Translations under genes and position numbers: made by a program
Part shown: positions 35,546 through 47,193 of the stretch, one piece after another
Layout: each line of letters starts with the position of its first letter
Numbering within the stretch: position 1 is the first letter of the stretch
From: Oreohelix idahoensis
Lineage: Eukaryota; Mollusca; Gastropoda; Stylommatophora; Oreohelicidae
Length of the DNA: 64,000 bases
Assembly (NCBI GenBank): GCA_024509875.1
Contig: JAMPIV010016236.1
Span: forward strand, 62,001-126,000
Reading direction: 5' to 3'
The notes under the pieces: model-generated
Database searches by the model: none
The model's input: only the letters and a program-made list of their open reading frames with translations
What the model was told of the DNA's origin: nothing

Positions 35546-35617
35546 TCCTCGGTAGTATAGTGGTAAGTATCCCCGCCTGTCACGCGGGAGACCGGGGTTC
35601 GATTCCCCGCCGGGGAG
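35546..35617 (+). tRNA. tRNA-Asp (anticodon GTC)
   Basis: A complete 72-base cloverleaf that charges aspartate and decodes GAC/GAU. The acceptor stem TCCTCGG pairs with CCGGGGA (one T-G wobble), with discriminator G. The anticodon stem is CCCGC/GCGGG with loop CTGTCAC and anticodon GTC at 35579-35581. The T arm is CGGGG-TTCGATT-CCCCG. Internal promoter boxes are intact (A box around TAGTATAGTGG, B box GGTTCGATTCC). No intron, and CCA is not encoded, as in eukaryotes. Downstream T5 gives a pol III terminator. Sequence closely follows the animal tRNA-Asp consensus, so it is probably functional. It could belong to a dispersed family. Confidence 0.97.
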
Positions 35618-35620
35618 GAA

Positions 35621-35625
35621 TTTTT
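35621..35625 (+). terminator. RNA polymerase III terminator (T5)
   Basis: TTTTT starts three bases after the tRNA-Asp discriminator base, the usual place and length for pol III termination. Confidence 0.85.
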
Positions 35626-35626
35626 A

Positions 35627-36436
35627 TTCAGCTGCTCATCTTTGGAACAATCTTCCACATGATCTAAAAAACATGCACAGTCCCTACTCATATACTCATA
35701 GACTGTTCAAATATATTATGAGTGCCAATTATATGCCGCCCTAAGGGATTACATTTCGAATTATTATCTAATATACTGTATGGAGGGTCTGAAAGCCTAT
35801 ATGCACGATTCTCATCTATCAGTCAATATCCTTTACCTCCCTAAGGAGCATAGGTAATAAAGCTGGATCTCGTATAGTGGAGGCCTCAACAATTCACTCC
35901 CTGTGGCAGTATCTGCTTGGGACTCAAAGCCGCTCACCTGTGGGAACATTTTCCGCATGCGCTGACAACACACTAAGTCCCAGGTCATTCAGCAGCAGAT
36001 TTCCAATATGTCACGAGTTCTTATTATATACCACCATAATCTGATTACGTTTCAAATTATGTCTAATTTACCGTATGAACGGTTTAAATTGTGTGTTTTT
36101 TTTAATTTAAATTTTTAAATTTATTTTTTTTTAATTACTTTTATTTTTTTTTATTTTTTTTTTTAAATTTATTTATTTGTTTTATTTTTATTTATTTATT
36201 TTTATTTTTTTTTAATTTTTTTTTTTACATACTTAAATTTGATTATGACTGGATGTTACAAATGTATGTTATTATTTTACCTTGATAATGTTGTATGCTT
36301 AAATAGTGTTCAAAATACATGTGCGATTGAATGGATAAGGTATGCAAGATGACAGAGAGAAGAAGGGAAGAATGTAAGACGGGCCTGCGTGCCCAATTCT
36401 TAACCCTTTGAAAATAAAGTTCGTACGTTCGTTCGT
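35627..36436 (+). pseudogene. CR1-like LINE 3' end next to the tRNA
   Basis: Just past the tRNA terminator the plus strand encodes AAHLWNNLPHDLKNMHSPYS, then YTHRLFKYIM and a stop, the C-terminal block (A..LWN.LP..L) typical of CR1/L2-group LINE proteins. A long AT-rich 3' UTR follows (T-rich low complexity at 36089-36230). It ends GACGGGCCTGCGTGCCCAAT, then AATAAAGTTCG(TTCG)n. 5'-truncated insertion; no clear duplication found. Confidence 0.7.
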
Positions 36437-36444
36437 TCTATCTA

Positions 36445-36482
<38 letters not shown>
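36437..36482. repeat. TCTG/TCTA microsatellite
   Basis: Tetranucleotide tract between two LINE 3' tails, probably grown from the first tail. Confidence 0.92.
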
Positions 36483-36483
<1 letters not shown>

Positions 36484-36720
36484 TCTTTATTTTAAAACAT
36501 ACTTTAATTATGATGATTATTGCAAATGTTTGATGTTATATTACCTTTATAATGATAAATGCCTTAATAATGCTTAAAGTAAATGTGAGGATGGAAGGAT
36601 ACAGTATACATGATGAGAGAGAGAGGAAGGGCAGAATGTCAGACGGGCCTGCGTGCCCAATTCTTAACCCTTTGAAAATAAAGTTCGTTCGTTCGTTCGT
36701 TCGTTCGTTCGTTCGTGTTC
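36483..36720 (+). repeat. Second copy of the same LINE 3' tail
   Basis: It repeats the final ~200 bp of the preceding LINE, including GACGGGCCTGCGTGCCCAAT and AATAAAGTTCG, and ends in (TTCG)n at 36683-36716. Either a second strongly 5'-truncated insertion or a local duplication. Confidence 0.8.
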
Positions 36721-37079
36721 ATAACATGGCATCCAATTAAACAAATGAGGCAGTTATATAAGATATGTCAATCTTCCACTGTCCTATGATCTTGGCAATG
36801 ACGGAGAACCTTGTCAGGTCTTTTATATCATATAATGTTCCGATACTACGTATCTCCTTTTAGTACTGGCCTCTTATTTTCAGTCAATGAAGAATAACAA
36901 TAATATACTTTTCTGCCCACGACCTTCGTGGCATCATAGCTTAGATATAGCAAATACTTGAGTCACCTCTGCTTTGCGGGGTACGTATTCGTAACGGCCG
37001 AATACTGATTTATATCATAAACATATATATCAAGCCAATCCTGGATGATCCTAACGTCGGAATCCGTCGGCTTTACAAT
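36721..37079. other. Unassigned interval
   Basis: No gene or repeat recognised. The last five bases, ACAAT (37075-37079), are the left target duplication proposed for the 10.1-kb element. Confidence 0.5.
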
Positions 37080-37564
37080 TCATATAATAAGTTTCAAGTA
37101 AGACTCCATTTTGCACCAATACGTCATTGGTACAACTAGACGTCTACATAAGAACGAAATACATAGTTATCTAAAATCATACTTGCTTCTTTTCCCAAGA
37201 AATATCACTAGAATACTGTTGACCCGAGTCCTCATCTTGCTAACAGACGGACGGTCATACACAATAAAAATATACCCGCAACACGGGTTCGAACGCCAAG
37301 AATCGATGGAATGATTCTTGGGCACTAAACTTCTCAACCCCAGCTGTGACGTAGACTGACTGTCTAGCTACACGTGCGGTCTGCATAACCCCCTATACGC
37401 CTTAGTGCACAACCGTGCGCTAATGAAATCAAACTCACCAATAAGACTTACTCTCATGTGAGTCGGTGCGCAAAGTTTCTTACAGAGGTAGGACAACATA
37501 TTTAATAATATGATACTACCTTCATCTGTAAAGGAGTGTAGAGGTCTACGAAAAGGGCTCTACA
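37080..37564 (-). repeat. 3' terminal repeat (LTR) of the Gmr1-like element
   Basis: Identical to 46707-47191. On the sense (minus) strand it starts TGTAGAGCCC or AGAGCCC and ends TTATTATATGA. Purine-rich GGGGGGATTGGTAAGGAA lies just upstream on the sense strand (37566-37583), a possible polypurine tract. Confidence 0.85.
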
Positions 37565-38484
37565 GATTCCTTACCAATCCCCCCAAAAAAATTAATTATA
37601 TTAATTTTTTTCTTTAATACTCGACACTAGAGGTGATTCAAGTTTACATATTACTATTTTACAAATATATCATGATAAAAATAATCAAATATGAAATTCC
37701 AATCAACTCAAATGAACAAAAGGTATGCATAAAAGCATACATCCACAATTGACCACCTTTGGTACAATGTGGTAAATGAAATAAAATAACATATTTAGAA
37801 ATATTGAATTAACACAAATGTAAACGCAAATGAAAAGAAATGATGAGAAACCAAAGAATAAACAGAAAAGTGATGGATATATCTTTAAAATGACAAGTGA
37901 AAAAATGAATAAAAATGAAAGAATACAATTTAAACACGTATAAGATCAACGCACTTAACTGTGTCTCTAAGTCATTTTGTGGTACTAATTAAATTACCAA
38001 TGTTAAATTAATGTGCTTAAATACCAATATTAATAAATCTACTTAAATATTGTATAGTTGATTACATTAATCATTATGTTAACTAACTAAATATCCAAGT
38101 TTAATAATCAAATAAATTCGTTTATTTCACTTTAATAGTGTTATTAGTTCCTTAAATAACGAAAGTTCCATTTTCCTGTTAGTGAACAGTTTATAATATA
38201 ACAAGTTCAGTTGCACGAAGAAAATCCAAGTGTTTGAAATGTTATTTCTGTGAGAAAATATAATACTTTTCCAACGTTATTTTCCCTTCAATGTCATAAT
38301 TAAGTGACTTTTATTTTCACAAAGATATTCATATAACTTAACGTTCCATGTTATTTTGATACATAAGCATTGTAGATTTCACTTGACTGATTGTTAATGA
38401 CTCTTATAATCGAGGTATTACATGAAAAAGTTACAATCGACGAACTGTCAGTGTCGAAGTTCAGTTGTCTTAAGTGCGTAGCTG
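37565..38484 (-). other. AT-rich 3' untranslated region of the Gmr1-like element
   Basis: About 920 bp between the RNase H stop and the 3' repeat. AT-rich, no open frame of note. Confidence 0.6.
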
Positions 38485-40518
38485 CTAATTCGATTCATTC
38501 GGACATCTCGACAAGATGTCAGCGAGAACATTCTGTGTGCCAGGTATGGATCGAATCGTGAAATTAAATGGTTGTAACGCGATCGCATACCTGGTAGATT
38601 TGGCAGATTTTACGTCCTTTGTGTTGAGTGCAGTAAGAGCTTTTTGGTCTGATTCCACAATAAAGTGTGATCCAAGCAGATATCTCTGAAGTTTATTTAT
38701 TGACCATACAAGCCCGAGAAGTTCTTTATCTAAAACTGAATAATTCTGTTCAGTTGGAGTTAACTTCCGTGACACATAGAGAACTGGATGCAAGGTCCCA
38801 TTATATTCTTGTAGTAAGACACTTCCCACGCCGTAATTAGAAGCATCGCTGCGTAATACAAATGGCAAATTCTCGTTGGGTAACCTTAAAACAGGATGAT
38901 TAGAAAAAAATTTCTTTATGATATCCAACGCGATTTGATGTTCGTTAGACCACCGAATCACGTTAGCTGCACCTTTCCTAAGTAATGAAGAGAAAGGAGC
39001 AGTAATGGACGAAAGATGTGGTATGAATTTCCCATAGTATTGTACTAGTCCTAATAGAGATCGCACTTGTTTCTTTGTTTTAGGTGTGGAGATGTTAAGG
39101 ATTTTGGAAACATTACTGTCCTCTGTGTATAACATACCGCGACCAATACGGTGTCCCAAAAAAGAAATCTCGTGGAAACCCACAAATGCCTTTGATGGCT
39201 TAGCAGTTAAATTATGATTTTGTAACGTGGACAGTAATGAGTTTAATCCTTCTAAATGCTCTTCCCATGAGTCACTGAAAAGACAAATGTCGTCTATGTA
39301 CGCAATGACGTTGGGATGATGAGATAGGATTCGACGCATCATGCGTACGAACGTGGCAGGAGCGTTAACTAACCCGAAAGGCATAAAATTCCATTGGAAT
39401 AGGCCCCGGGGCGTCGAGAAAGCAGTGAGTGGTTTTGCCCTTTCTGTCAATGGTACTTGCCAATAGCCTTTTGACAGATCAAACTTAGAGAAGAAAGTAG
39501 AATGAGATAATTTCACTAATAAATCTTCTAAAAGTGGCAAAGGTTCAGCGTCAAATTGTGTGACTTTATTTAATTTTCTATAGTCTACACATAGACGAAT
39601 GTTATTATCCTTCTTTCTAATTATCACCATAGATGAAGCATATGGTGACAACGATGGTTCAATTATTTTTAATCGAAGCATCTCATCTAATTCCTTTTCG
39701 ACCTTATCTCTAAAGTGTAAAGGTATGGGATATGGACGAATACGGATAGGTGTTTCATCAGTTAGGAGAATATCATGCTGAATAGCTGATGTATGACCTG
39801 GAATGTCAGTGAGAACCTTATCATACGTTTGAAGAAGTGATGAAACTTGTTGTCGTTGATCAGTCGAAAGAGAAGAAGAAATAGTGACATCATTCCAGTT
39901 TTCCGTGGAATGAAGAGGTACAACTGGTATGGGCAACTGTACATCTTGAAAAGAAGATTCTTCTTCTTGTATAACTGACAAATTAGTATAGTTGTGAATA
40001 TGAGGAGTAGGATCGTCAGTTGCTTGAAATACTGATTGTAAATAATCAGGACGTGAATAATACTCTTTCAACATGTTAATGTGAAAGGTTTTGTGTTTTC
40101 CGTTAATATCTACGATGTAGTCGACATCGGATATTCTTGAGATGATCCGAAATGGACCTCTCCATGTGATGAGTAGACGATTATTATGTGAAGGCAGTAA
40201 AACAAAAGCCTCGTCACCAGGAATAAGCTGGCGAAGACGTCTATACCGATTTGCAAATAGACGAGCTTTTTCTTTAGACTCTTCGGATGATGCCGTAGCT
40301 AACCTACAGGCATCTATTATTCTCTTTCTTAAAGAGATGACATATTCATATGAGGATTGAGTTTCCTCAGGTATATTATCTTCGACCAATAAATCATGTA
40401 TTAAAGACATAGGTCCGCGTGGTTGTATGCCAAAAACCAACTGGAAGGGGGAAAACCCTGTTGCTTGGTTTTGCACTTCCGATACGCGAAGAGAGCAGCG
40501 GGTAGGACCCTGTCCCAC
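38485..40518 (-). pseudogene. Integrase C-terminus - RT - RNase H of the Gmr1-like element
   Basis: 677-codon minus-strand frame. Residues ~10-150 are the C-terminal part of integrase (TGFSPFQLVFG, and a GPF/Y-type module at WRGPFRI near 119-125). RT follows at ~255-470 with LCVDYRKLN near 309, GYWQV near 351, the catalytic AYIDD at 406-410 and SFLGHRIG near 452. RNase H spans ~553-670 (LRSDAS, LDKELLGLVW, ESDQKALTAL, NVLADILSRCP) and is the last domain before the stop. The true start is not the first Met: the frame continues the upstream integrase after a one-base deletion near 40480. Otherwise the frame is intact, indicating youth. Confidence 0.93.
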
Positions 40519-41672
40519 TCCTGAGGGTGATCTTGAGTCATCTTACCCAACAACTGCTTAAGTGTCCTATTCTGTCTCTCAATTAATCCATTCGACATCG
40601 CATGGTATATAGAACTGAGAGATCTATCTATACCCAATGTCTTCATAACCTGTGACATGGATTCGGAAATAAACTGGACACCATGATCTGATAGGATCTT
40701 ACGCGGAAAACCAATGCGTGAAAAGATCAGCATTAAAGCTTCTGCAACACTTGCAGATGAGGTGTTTTTAAGAGGTATGGCCTCAGGCCAACGCGTACAC
40801 ATATCGATACAGGTGAGAATATGTGTATGTCCTCTTGCAGATGGCAATATAGGACCAATGATGTCGATTGCCATTTTATCAAATGGTCTAATAGGTATGT
40901 CCGCAGCTTGGATAGGAGCATCATGATACGGACCCCTTACCTTAACTTCCTGACATGTCACGCAGGAACGACAATAGAGATTAACATCCCTATGAACGCC
41001 AGGCCAATAGAATGCGGATAGCACTCTAGATTTGGTTCGGGAAAAACCCATGTGACCTGCGCATTGTGAATCATGAGCATGTCGTAATATTCTGGGTCTC
41101 ATAGCAGACGGGACCAGAATTTGTGAACGCACCAATGAATCTGTTTCTCTTAGTAATCTAACTAAAATACCTTTCTTTAGAGCAAATTGGTGTCTAGATT
41201 TTGCAATTGTGTTGTTATTATTACTCTTAGTCGCCAATTGAAAAAATCTCTGCAAAGAATTGTCATTCTTTTGTAAATTAGCAAACAGCTCCCTTGAAAT
41301 AGGAGAATCATCATCATTACTATTATGAACCGTAGGTTCAGAAGTTGATTCACGCGACAATTCAGTAGCTTGCGCTCTGGTAACCACTGCATTTGCAGCA
41401 TGAATGTGTCGCTTTTCCCATTCATTAATTTGCTCTGGTGTACACTCTCTTATACCTTGTATACAACCAAGTATCACATCGCTAACTGGATTCTGCAGAA
41501 GACAGGCATGTATCTTCCCTGAAAAGAAAGGTGTATGTAAGTTAATGATTGCTGTAGGGAAGGTTTCCACAGTTCCCCCAAATGTGACGCACTTGACCAC
41601 GTTGCCTGTGGCCAAGGAGGGGTCGATCAGAGAGTTCCGCACTCCGACAGTACTGCAGCCTGAGTCAAACAA
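40401..41672 (-). pseudogene. Protease and integrase of the Gmr1-like element
   Basis: 423-codon minus-strand frame upstream of RT. It opens with a protease-type active site, MFDSGCSTVGVR, where Ser replaces the Thr of DTG. A linker with acidic Ser-rich sequence follows. Integrase then runs from the zinc domain (HDSQCAGH near 200-207, CRSCVTC at 234-240) to the rve core with Asp270 (MAIDIIGPI), Asp329 (LSDHG) and Glu365 (NGLIERQN); 35 residues separate the last two. The final ~30 codons are out of frame after the deletion near 40480, and the proper continuation is the 38485-40518 frame. Integrase before RT is copia-like order in a gypsy-type protein. Confidence 0.92.
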
Positions 41673-41689
41673 GACAGAGCGTTATGTTG

Positions 41690-41960
41690 ATTAACATTAG
41701 TATCATTACCTTTGTTAGTTTGTGCTTCAATTGAAGCAACATTTGAATGTTGTCGTGGTCTGCTCGACGATCTATCTCTTCGTCGCGATCGAACCTGATT
41801 ATTGTCATTAAAATTGCTATAATTACTGTTTCTGCTATCATTAAAATTTGGCTGAGTCCGCCAATGAAAGTTTTCACTGTTGTGATGTTGGCGAAATGAC
41901 CTATTTCATTCACTCCGAATTCTCCTAGAGAGTGCACAAACACACTTTCTTCTAACACGG
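41690..41960 (-). pseudogene. Gag C-terminal remnant of the Gmr1-like element
   Basis: In the minus-strand frames just upstream of the protease I see a knuckle-like NEIGHFAN, followed in another frame by Asn/Ser/Arg-rich sequence (RSRRRDRSSSRPRQHSN), a composition common after Gag zinc knuckles. The Cys residues of the knuckle are not intact. No capsid domain is recognisable upstream. Confidence 0.4.
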
Positions 41961-42700
41961 TGAGCGAACAGAGCTACTTCATTGCGGTCCGAACGCCTTC
42001 ACAGGGAAATTCTCGTCTCTTCTCTCTTAACGTTGCATGGCGACATACGTCACAACGTGTACGCAAACGAGCCATTGAACCGCCCTACGCGCATATTCTA
42101 CGCGCGCTGACATCCATCGTTTAGGCCTGATCGGTGCAGAAACTCTTCTCTATCTTATCACACAACCTTCTGTACTCTAGAACTCGACACTAGATTTGTA
42201 ACTACTTTCTTTAATATCTTACCAGGTTTCCCGTGCGCATCTCGATAAACAGAGTACCGCACGACAATGCACGACAGCAGATACATCAGCGCTCAATTAC
42301 GGGACTTGATCGCAGTGGACGTACATGTGTCGAGGCAACAACACATATTCTTCCTCTTCAGAGACGTATTGCTCTACAATTGTTAGGATGCTATCACCAT
42401 GCCCGATTATCTAGGATACGTGTCACGACCGATTCTTGACACGAATCTGGTAAATCACATGATATTATGACGGAGATGATTGAGGGTCTGATCATGTCTA
42501 TTATAGGATAGCAACTTGCGTACAATGTCAAATGTATACACCCAGATGTTTGGGAAAGAAAAAAGAAATGGGGAGTTCGAGAGAGCTCTACGTCAACGAA
42601 CCTCGAGGGCACACATCGTGTGAATATTCATGATATAATTTCTCTATAAGCTTTCAACAGCATATCTTGTGACTGTAGCTAAGGAATCTGGCTAATGTGA
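41961..42700. other. Normal-composition interval of the Gmr1-like element
   Basis: No frame with a recognisable motif. A 13-base string ACTCGACACTAGA at about 42181 also occurs at about 37618 near the 3' repeat. Confidence 0.4.
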
Positions 42701-45700
42701 ATACTGCACTATGTATATATGATATGTTATGGGTATATTTAGTACTGGGGTAGGGGTCTGAGGATTCTCTGGACTTATGCCTCACCTGGTGTGTGAAGTC
42801 TCAATCATTGAGTATGACAAGTATAGTCATTCGTAACAATTAGTTATTTGCTGATATCTCACATAGTACAGGTACTGGGTGGTGTGCTTAATAGTGGCTC
42901 ACTTTGTATATAGTGTGTGTCACGTGACTTCAAGAGACCTTTTATGAGTCATTGGATGAGTGGTTTAGAGTAACAGCGAAGGTTAGGGTGGTTGTTGGTT
43001 ATACACACAGGGTATTTTAATAGTTGATATTAGTCGAGAGATGATCTAGTGGAGGGGAATTCATGTGGGTAGATCTTAGATTCACGCGTTAGGGGTATGT
43101 TACTGGCAGACATGATCACGGAGGAGTGGATAACACACAGACTTTCCTGTCTGGGACAGACACAGTGTGTGGTCAGCACGGGAGGTACGATGGGACGTGT
43201 TGTATTATACACAGACATGAAACACGGACATGAATCTCTACGGGACTTGGAGGGAAGGCTTTATAGGACGCTTTAGATACATATGCACGTCACTGGTATC
43301 ACAGGTGCGAAATAGAGTCACTTGCGGGGTTATTTGTGAAGGGAAGGGGGAAGATATGAGAGGGGAGGTGGGGAATGAGATTGGAGTATCAGGTTGGTGT
43401 CACAGTACTGATCAGATATAATAGTACACAGATCATGGACTGCAACATATCGTATGGGAGGGAGCAGTATAGATAGAGATGTAACAAGAGTTTGGGGGGC
43501 ACGAGTGGGGACAATTCGATTTGAAGGTACTAATAGAGACAGGGAGGAGTAGTGTATAGACGAGAGGAGTTCACGTGCATCTATCTTATGATTCTGTTAT
43601 CACTACAATGGGGGTGGAGAGAGTGACAGAATGTAGAGTGCAACACACAGAGAGATGTCTGTAACAAGTTTGGGCACGAAGACACACTGAGTATGGGGTG
43701 AGACGAGTTAGTTCATAGGATCTGTAGATTCACATGAGAGATGGAATTTCGAGACTGGTAGATGAGACTTGGTGTACAAGTGAGACAGGGACACAGAGAC
43801 ATTAGAAGGGGGGGGGGGGGGGTGAGGAAATATTTAGCGAGATTGGGGGGGAATTTAGGTTATGGGGATGAGGCGATGGTACACGTTCTGTACTGAGAGG
43901 ATGTGTAGTACTGTTCTAGGTAGGGACAATAGATTAACACAAGGTTATGTGAAGAGGGTGATATTGGAGGGACATCGAATTCTGAGGAGGATGCGACTAT
44001 TTTAGTACACTTGAGGACAACACAGGACAGCGGGGGGACAGGAAAGACGGTGTAGCAAACAGGTGAAAAGAGTGCGTTCTGTGTTTGAATTAGTGAGTGT
44101 TTTGAATTGTTAAAATGATTTTTGATAGATAGCTGGTCTGTGTAAGTGGTTGATAGAGCATCTATTCTACAGATAGATATGTTGGATATGTTTCTGCATT
44201 GCGTACTATACATGACTTGGGGGGAAGACATCACATTAGTGAAGTGTGTTGCTACACTGTGAAACGGAAGGAAACAGGAAGAGGAAGTTGAGAGGCAAGA
44301 TGGGTTACACAAGTTGATGCAGGTACAGTTTGGTTTGAGAAAAAAGTGGAAATCGAGTGAAGTAAGTAGTTACAGGATTAAAGTCTCTAAGACTCTAGTC
44401 AAGAAAAAGCGCGAGGATCACGATATATAGTATGTAGTCTCAGAGGTAGTAGTGAAAAGGTTTTCTTGAATACGGGAGGGATCTGTGTGGAAGGTTAAAT
44501 AAGAGGTAGGACTGGAATCGTGATACTCTAGCTTGGAGGAAGTAGTTAGTGGACAACAAATGTTATGTTACATGATGTTATCTATTCACGTGAGGCTGAA
44601 AACGGGAGGATAACATTAGTGGAGGAGGTCTAACATTGAGGACATTTTGGGAGAGGGAGGAGGAACGGGTAATTACAAACGGAGGAGGGGAAGGAAAGTT
44701 CGAGAGGCAGGTAAGGATTCAGAAGATGGGATAGAGGTGTCAGAATAGTCAGTATCAGATACTAGAAGTCAGATGTCAAGGTCATGACGGGGCAGTTCTG
44801 TACTTAGTCAGATTTCAGATAGATGGCACGAGAGGAGATTCGAGAGGAAAGGAGTTGAAACGGGGAGGGAGAGGATTACAGGCGTGAAGGTTTTGTTACA
44901 ATTATGACCTCGTGGACTGGGTAGTGAGGAGTACGGGATAGAGGAAGAGAGAGGTATGGATGAATGGTATAAAAACAGAAGGGGTCTGGTAGGGACTGGG
45001 GGGGACACACTATTAGCTGAACGATTCACATAGCTGCGTTCAACGAGGAAACGGAACAGTTCAGGAGGCATCTAGGGGGGAAAAACGAGTAGAAATAGAG
45101 AGGAAGGGGGAGTGGAGTGAGGAAACTAGAAAGAAGGAAAACGGCAGGGATTTATGGAGCTGGGAGGGGGGATACGGAAAAAAGGACGGGAATCAAGATG
45201 TGAGGGTATTAAAGGAAGGAGGAGGGAAATCATAATGGGATAATTACCGGAGGGAGGTGAGGAGGTATCGATGATGGGGTTTATTGAATAGAGTGAAATG
45301 AGGTACGGGAGAGAGGAAAACGGAAAACATTCTGTGAAGGGGTAGGATCAGGAGAGACGAAGGAACACCAAGGAAATTGAGATGGGGAGGAAAGGAGGAG
45401 GGTGGGATAGTACTGGAAGGACAATTGGATACCACACCAAATAAGGGGAGGTAGGTAGAGGGGTCGGATGTATTTACGGGATTAGAGTGTGTGGGACAAG
45501 GAGGGATACAATGGAAAAACTGGGAGGAGGATAAAGTGAATAGGGAAGGGGAAGAGTGAGAGAGGGGAGGAGGACCTGTAGTGAAAATCCTAGAGATTTG
45601 AAAAGGTATCATGCTATGTCAGTGTTTAGATAGCTGATAGTACAAGTCAGATTGATAGGATACAAAGGTCATGGATTGATTATGTCAAGGATAGAGTGTC

Positions 45701-46705
45701 GGGAGAGGAGGATCAACTATCTAGCTAAGAGTTAACGGAGGAGAAGTCTGTCTCAGATAGAGTCAGGAGTAAGGATTCAGATAGGGTCAGTTATTATATG
45801 ACACGGAGTAGGTGAGATGCTGACAGAGAGGAATTTTTTTTTAGAGGAAGGAGATACAAAAGACATGGTAGTGAGGAGGGGAGGGGAATGAGGAGGGTAA
45901 CGTTGGAAACGGGTAAAGACAAGGTTGGAGAACGGAAACGGGAAACAAGGAGAGGAGGAAGATAGGAAACGGGGGGTACATCTAAGCTATGGGAAGAAGA
46001 TATCCGAAATAAGATTGTGTGCAGTGGGGTATGTAGTTGTAGTGAGGGAAGGGTTAAAAATATTTAGTTCAAGTAGGGGGTATCCACAAAAATATAATGG
46101 AAACACAATATATACAGATGGGCGGTGAGGGATGTCCGAAGGGGGTGTGGGGGGGGGGTTTTGAGAGGTTTATTGGAGGGGGGGAGGTTGGGTTGATGGG
46201 GGTAGGGGTGTTAAGTGGTTAAGGGTTGGATTGGGATGAGGTGGGTTGGGTTTGGGGATTTGGGTCTAGGTAATTATATGGGTATTGTGATTAGTTTCTG
46301 AGTTGGGGTCTGGATGGATTGGTGGGTAGATGACTGTACAGGGGTATTTGATTTGTTGGGTGAGATTGGTTGGGTACATATAATGGTGGGGGTAAGATTG
46401 AGATAGTTGGAGTATAATAATATGGGAATTATATTAGTTTGGTGGGAATTGGGGTTGGTGGGGTGGGGGTTTAGGGTAGTTGCTTGGAATTGGTGTGGGA
46501 GATGGTGGTTATATTGAGAGGGTTATGGGGATTTGTTACCGTGGATGGTATTGTACTTGGTTTGGTAGGGATGGGTGTCGTTGTGAGGTTATGTTTTTAA
46601 TAGTGTGTGTAGGTAATAGGGTGAATTTTGGTGGGGGGTAGTGTTAGGATAGTGATGAGTACCTTTTAGTTTATGTGTAATGATGGTTGTTGATTTAAGG
46701 TTATT
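42700..46705 (-). other. 4-kb strand-asymmetric block (plus strand G-rich, C-poor)
   Basis: From about 42700 to 46130 the plus strand is G/A-rich, and from 46130 to 46705 it is G/T-rich with almost no C; 46201-46260 and 46381-46440 contain none. On the element's sense strand it is therefore C-rich and G-poor, next to the 5' terminal repeat, where leader and gag would lie. Minus-strand open frames (43860-44312, 44808-45071, 45244-45612) are Pro/Ser/Thr/Leu-rich products of this composition with no domain. G-runs such as 46452-46478 could form quadruplexes. Function unknown. Confidence 0.7.
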
Positions 46706-46706
46706 T

Positions 46707-47191
46707 TCATATAATAAGTTTCAAGTAAGACTCCATTTTGCACCAATACGTCATTGGTACAACTAGACGTCTACATAAGAACGAAATACATAGTTATCTA
46801 AAATCATACTTGCTTCTTTTCCCAAGAAATATCACTAGAATACTGTTGACCCGAGTCCTCATCTTGCTAACAGACGGACGGTCATACACAATAAAAATAT
46901 ACCCGCAACACGGGTTCGAACGCCAAGAATCGATGGAATGATTCTTGGGCACTAAACTTCTCAACCCCAGCTGTGACGTAGACTGACTGTCTAGCTACAC
47001 GTGCGGTCTGCATAACCCCCTATACGCCTTAGTGCACAACCGTGCGCTAATGAAATCAAACTCACCAATAAGACTTACTCTCATGTGAGTCGGTGCGCAA
47101 AGTTTCTTACAGAGGTAGGACAACATATTTAATAATATGATACTACCTTCATCTGTAAAGGAGTGTAGAGGTCTACGAAAAGGGCTCTACA
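46707..47191 (-). repeat. 5' terminal repeat (LTR) of the Gmr1-like element
   Basis: Identical to 37080-37564. The sense-strand sequence just inside it (AATAACCTTAAATCAACAAC) does not begin with TGG, so no ordinary primer-binding site is visible. Confidence 0.83.
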
Positions 47192-47193
47192 AT

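Larger units (their letters stand above)
37080..47188 (-). mobile_element. 10.1-kb Gmr1-like Ty3/gypsy element with identical terminal repeats
   Basis: Two direct repeats of about 485 bp (37080-37564 and 46707-47191) appear identical base for base and enclose a minus-strand pol in the order protease, integrase, RT, RNase H. That order is the hallmark of the Gmr1 group of Ty3/gypsy elements; other gypsy elements carry integrase last. A 5-bp match ACAAT at 37075-37079 and 47189-47193 fits a target duplication. Taken literally it gives non-canonical AG...GA ends on the sense strand; the alternative TGTAGAG start has no CA partner. Identical repeats indicate recent insertion, yet pol has a one-base deletion and gag is not recognisable. 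Confidence 0.8.

Noticed and set aside
42181..42193. Shared ACTCGACACTAGA at about 37618 and 42181 as LTR starts
   Set aside because: Similarity ends after 13 bases on both sides, too short for an LTR and incompatible with the gag/pol position.
43860..45612. Minus-strand Pro/Ser-rich frames as a new gag
   Set aside because: No capsid or knuckle motif; composition follows the C-rich skew and frames are short and interrupted.
37111..46941. Identical 67-codon frames at 37111-37314 and 46738-46941 as duplicated genes
   Set aside because: They lie in the terminal repeats and are identical because the repeats are; no protein signature.
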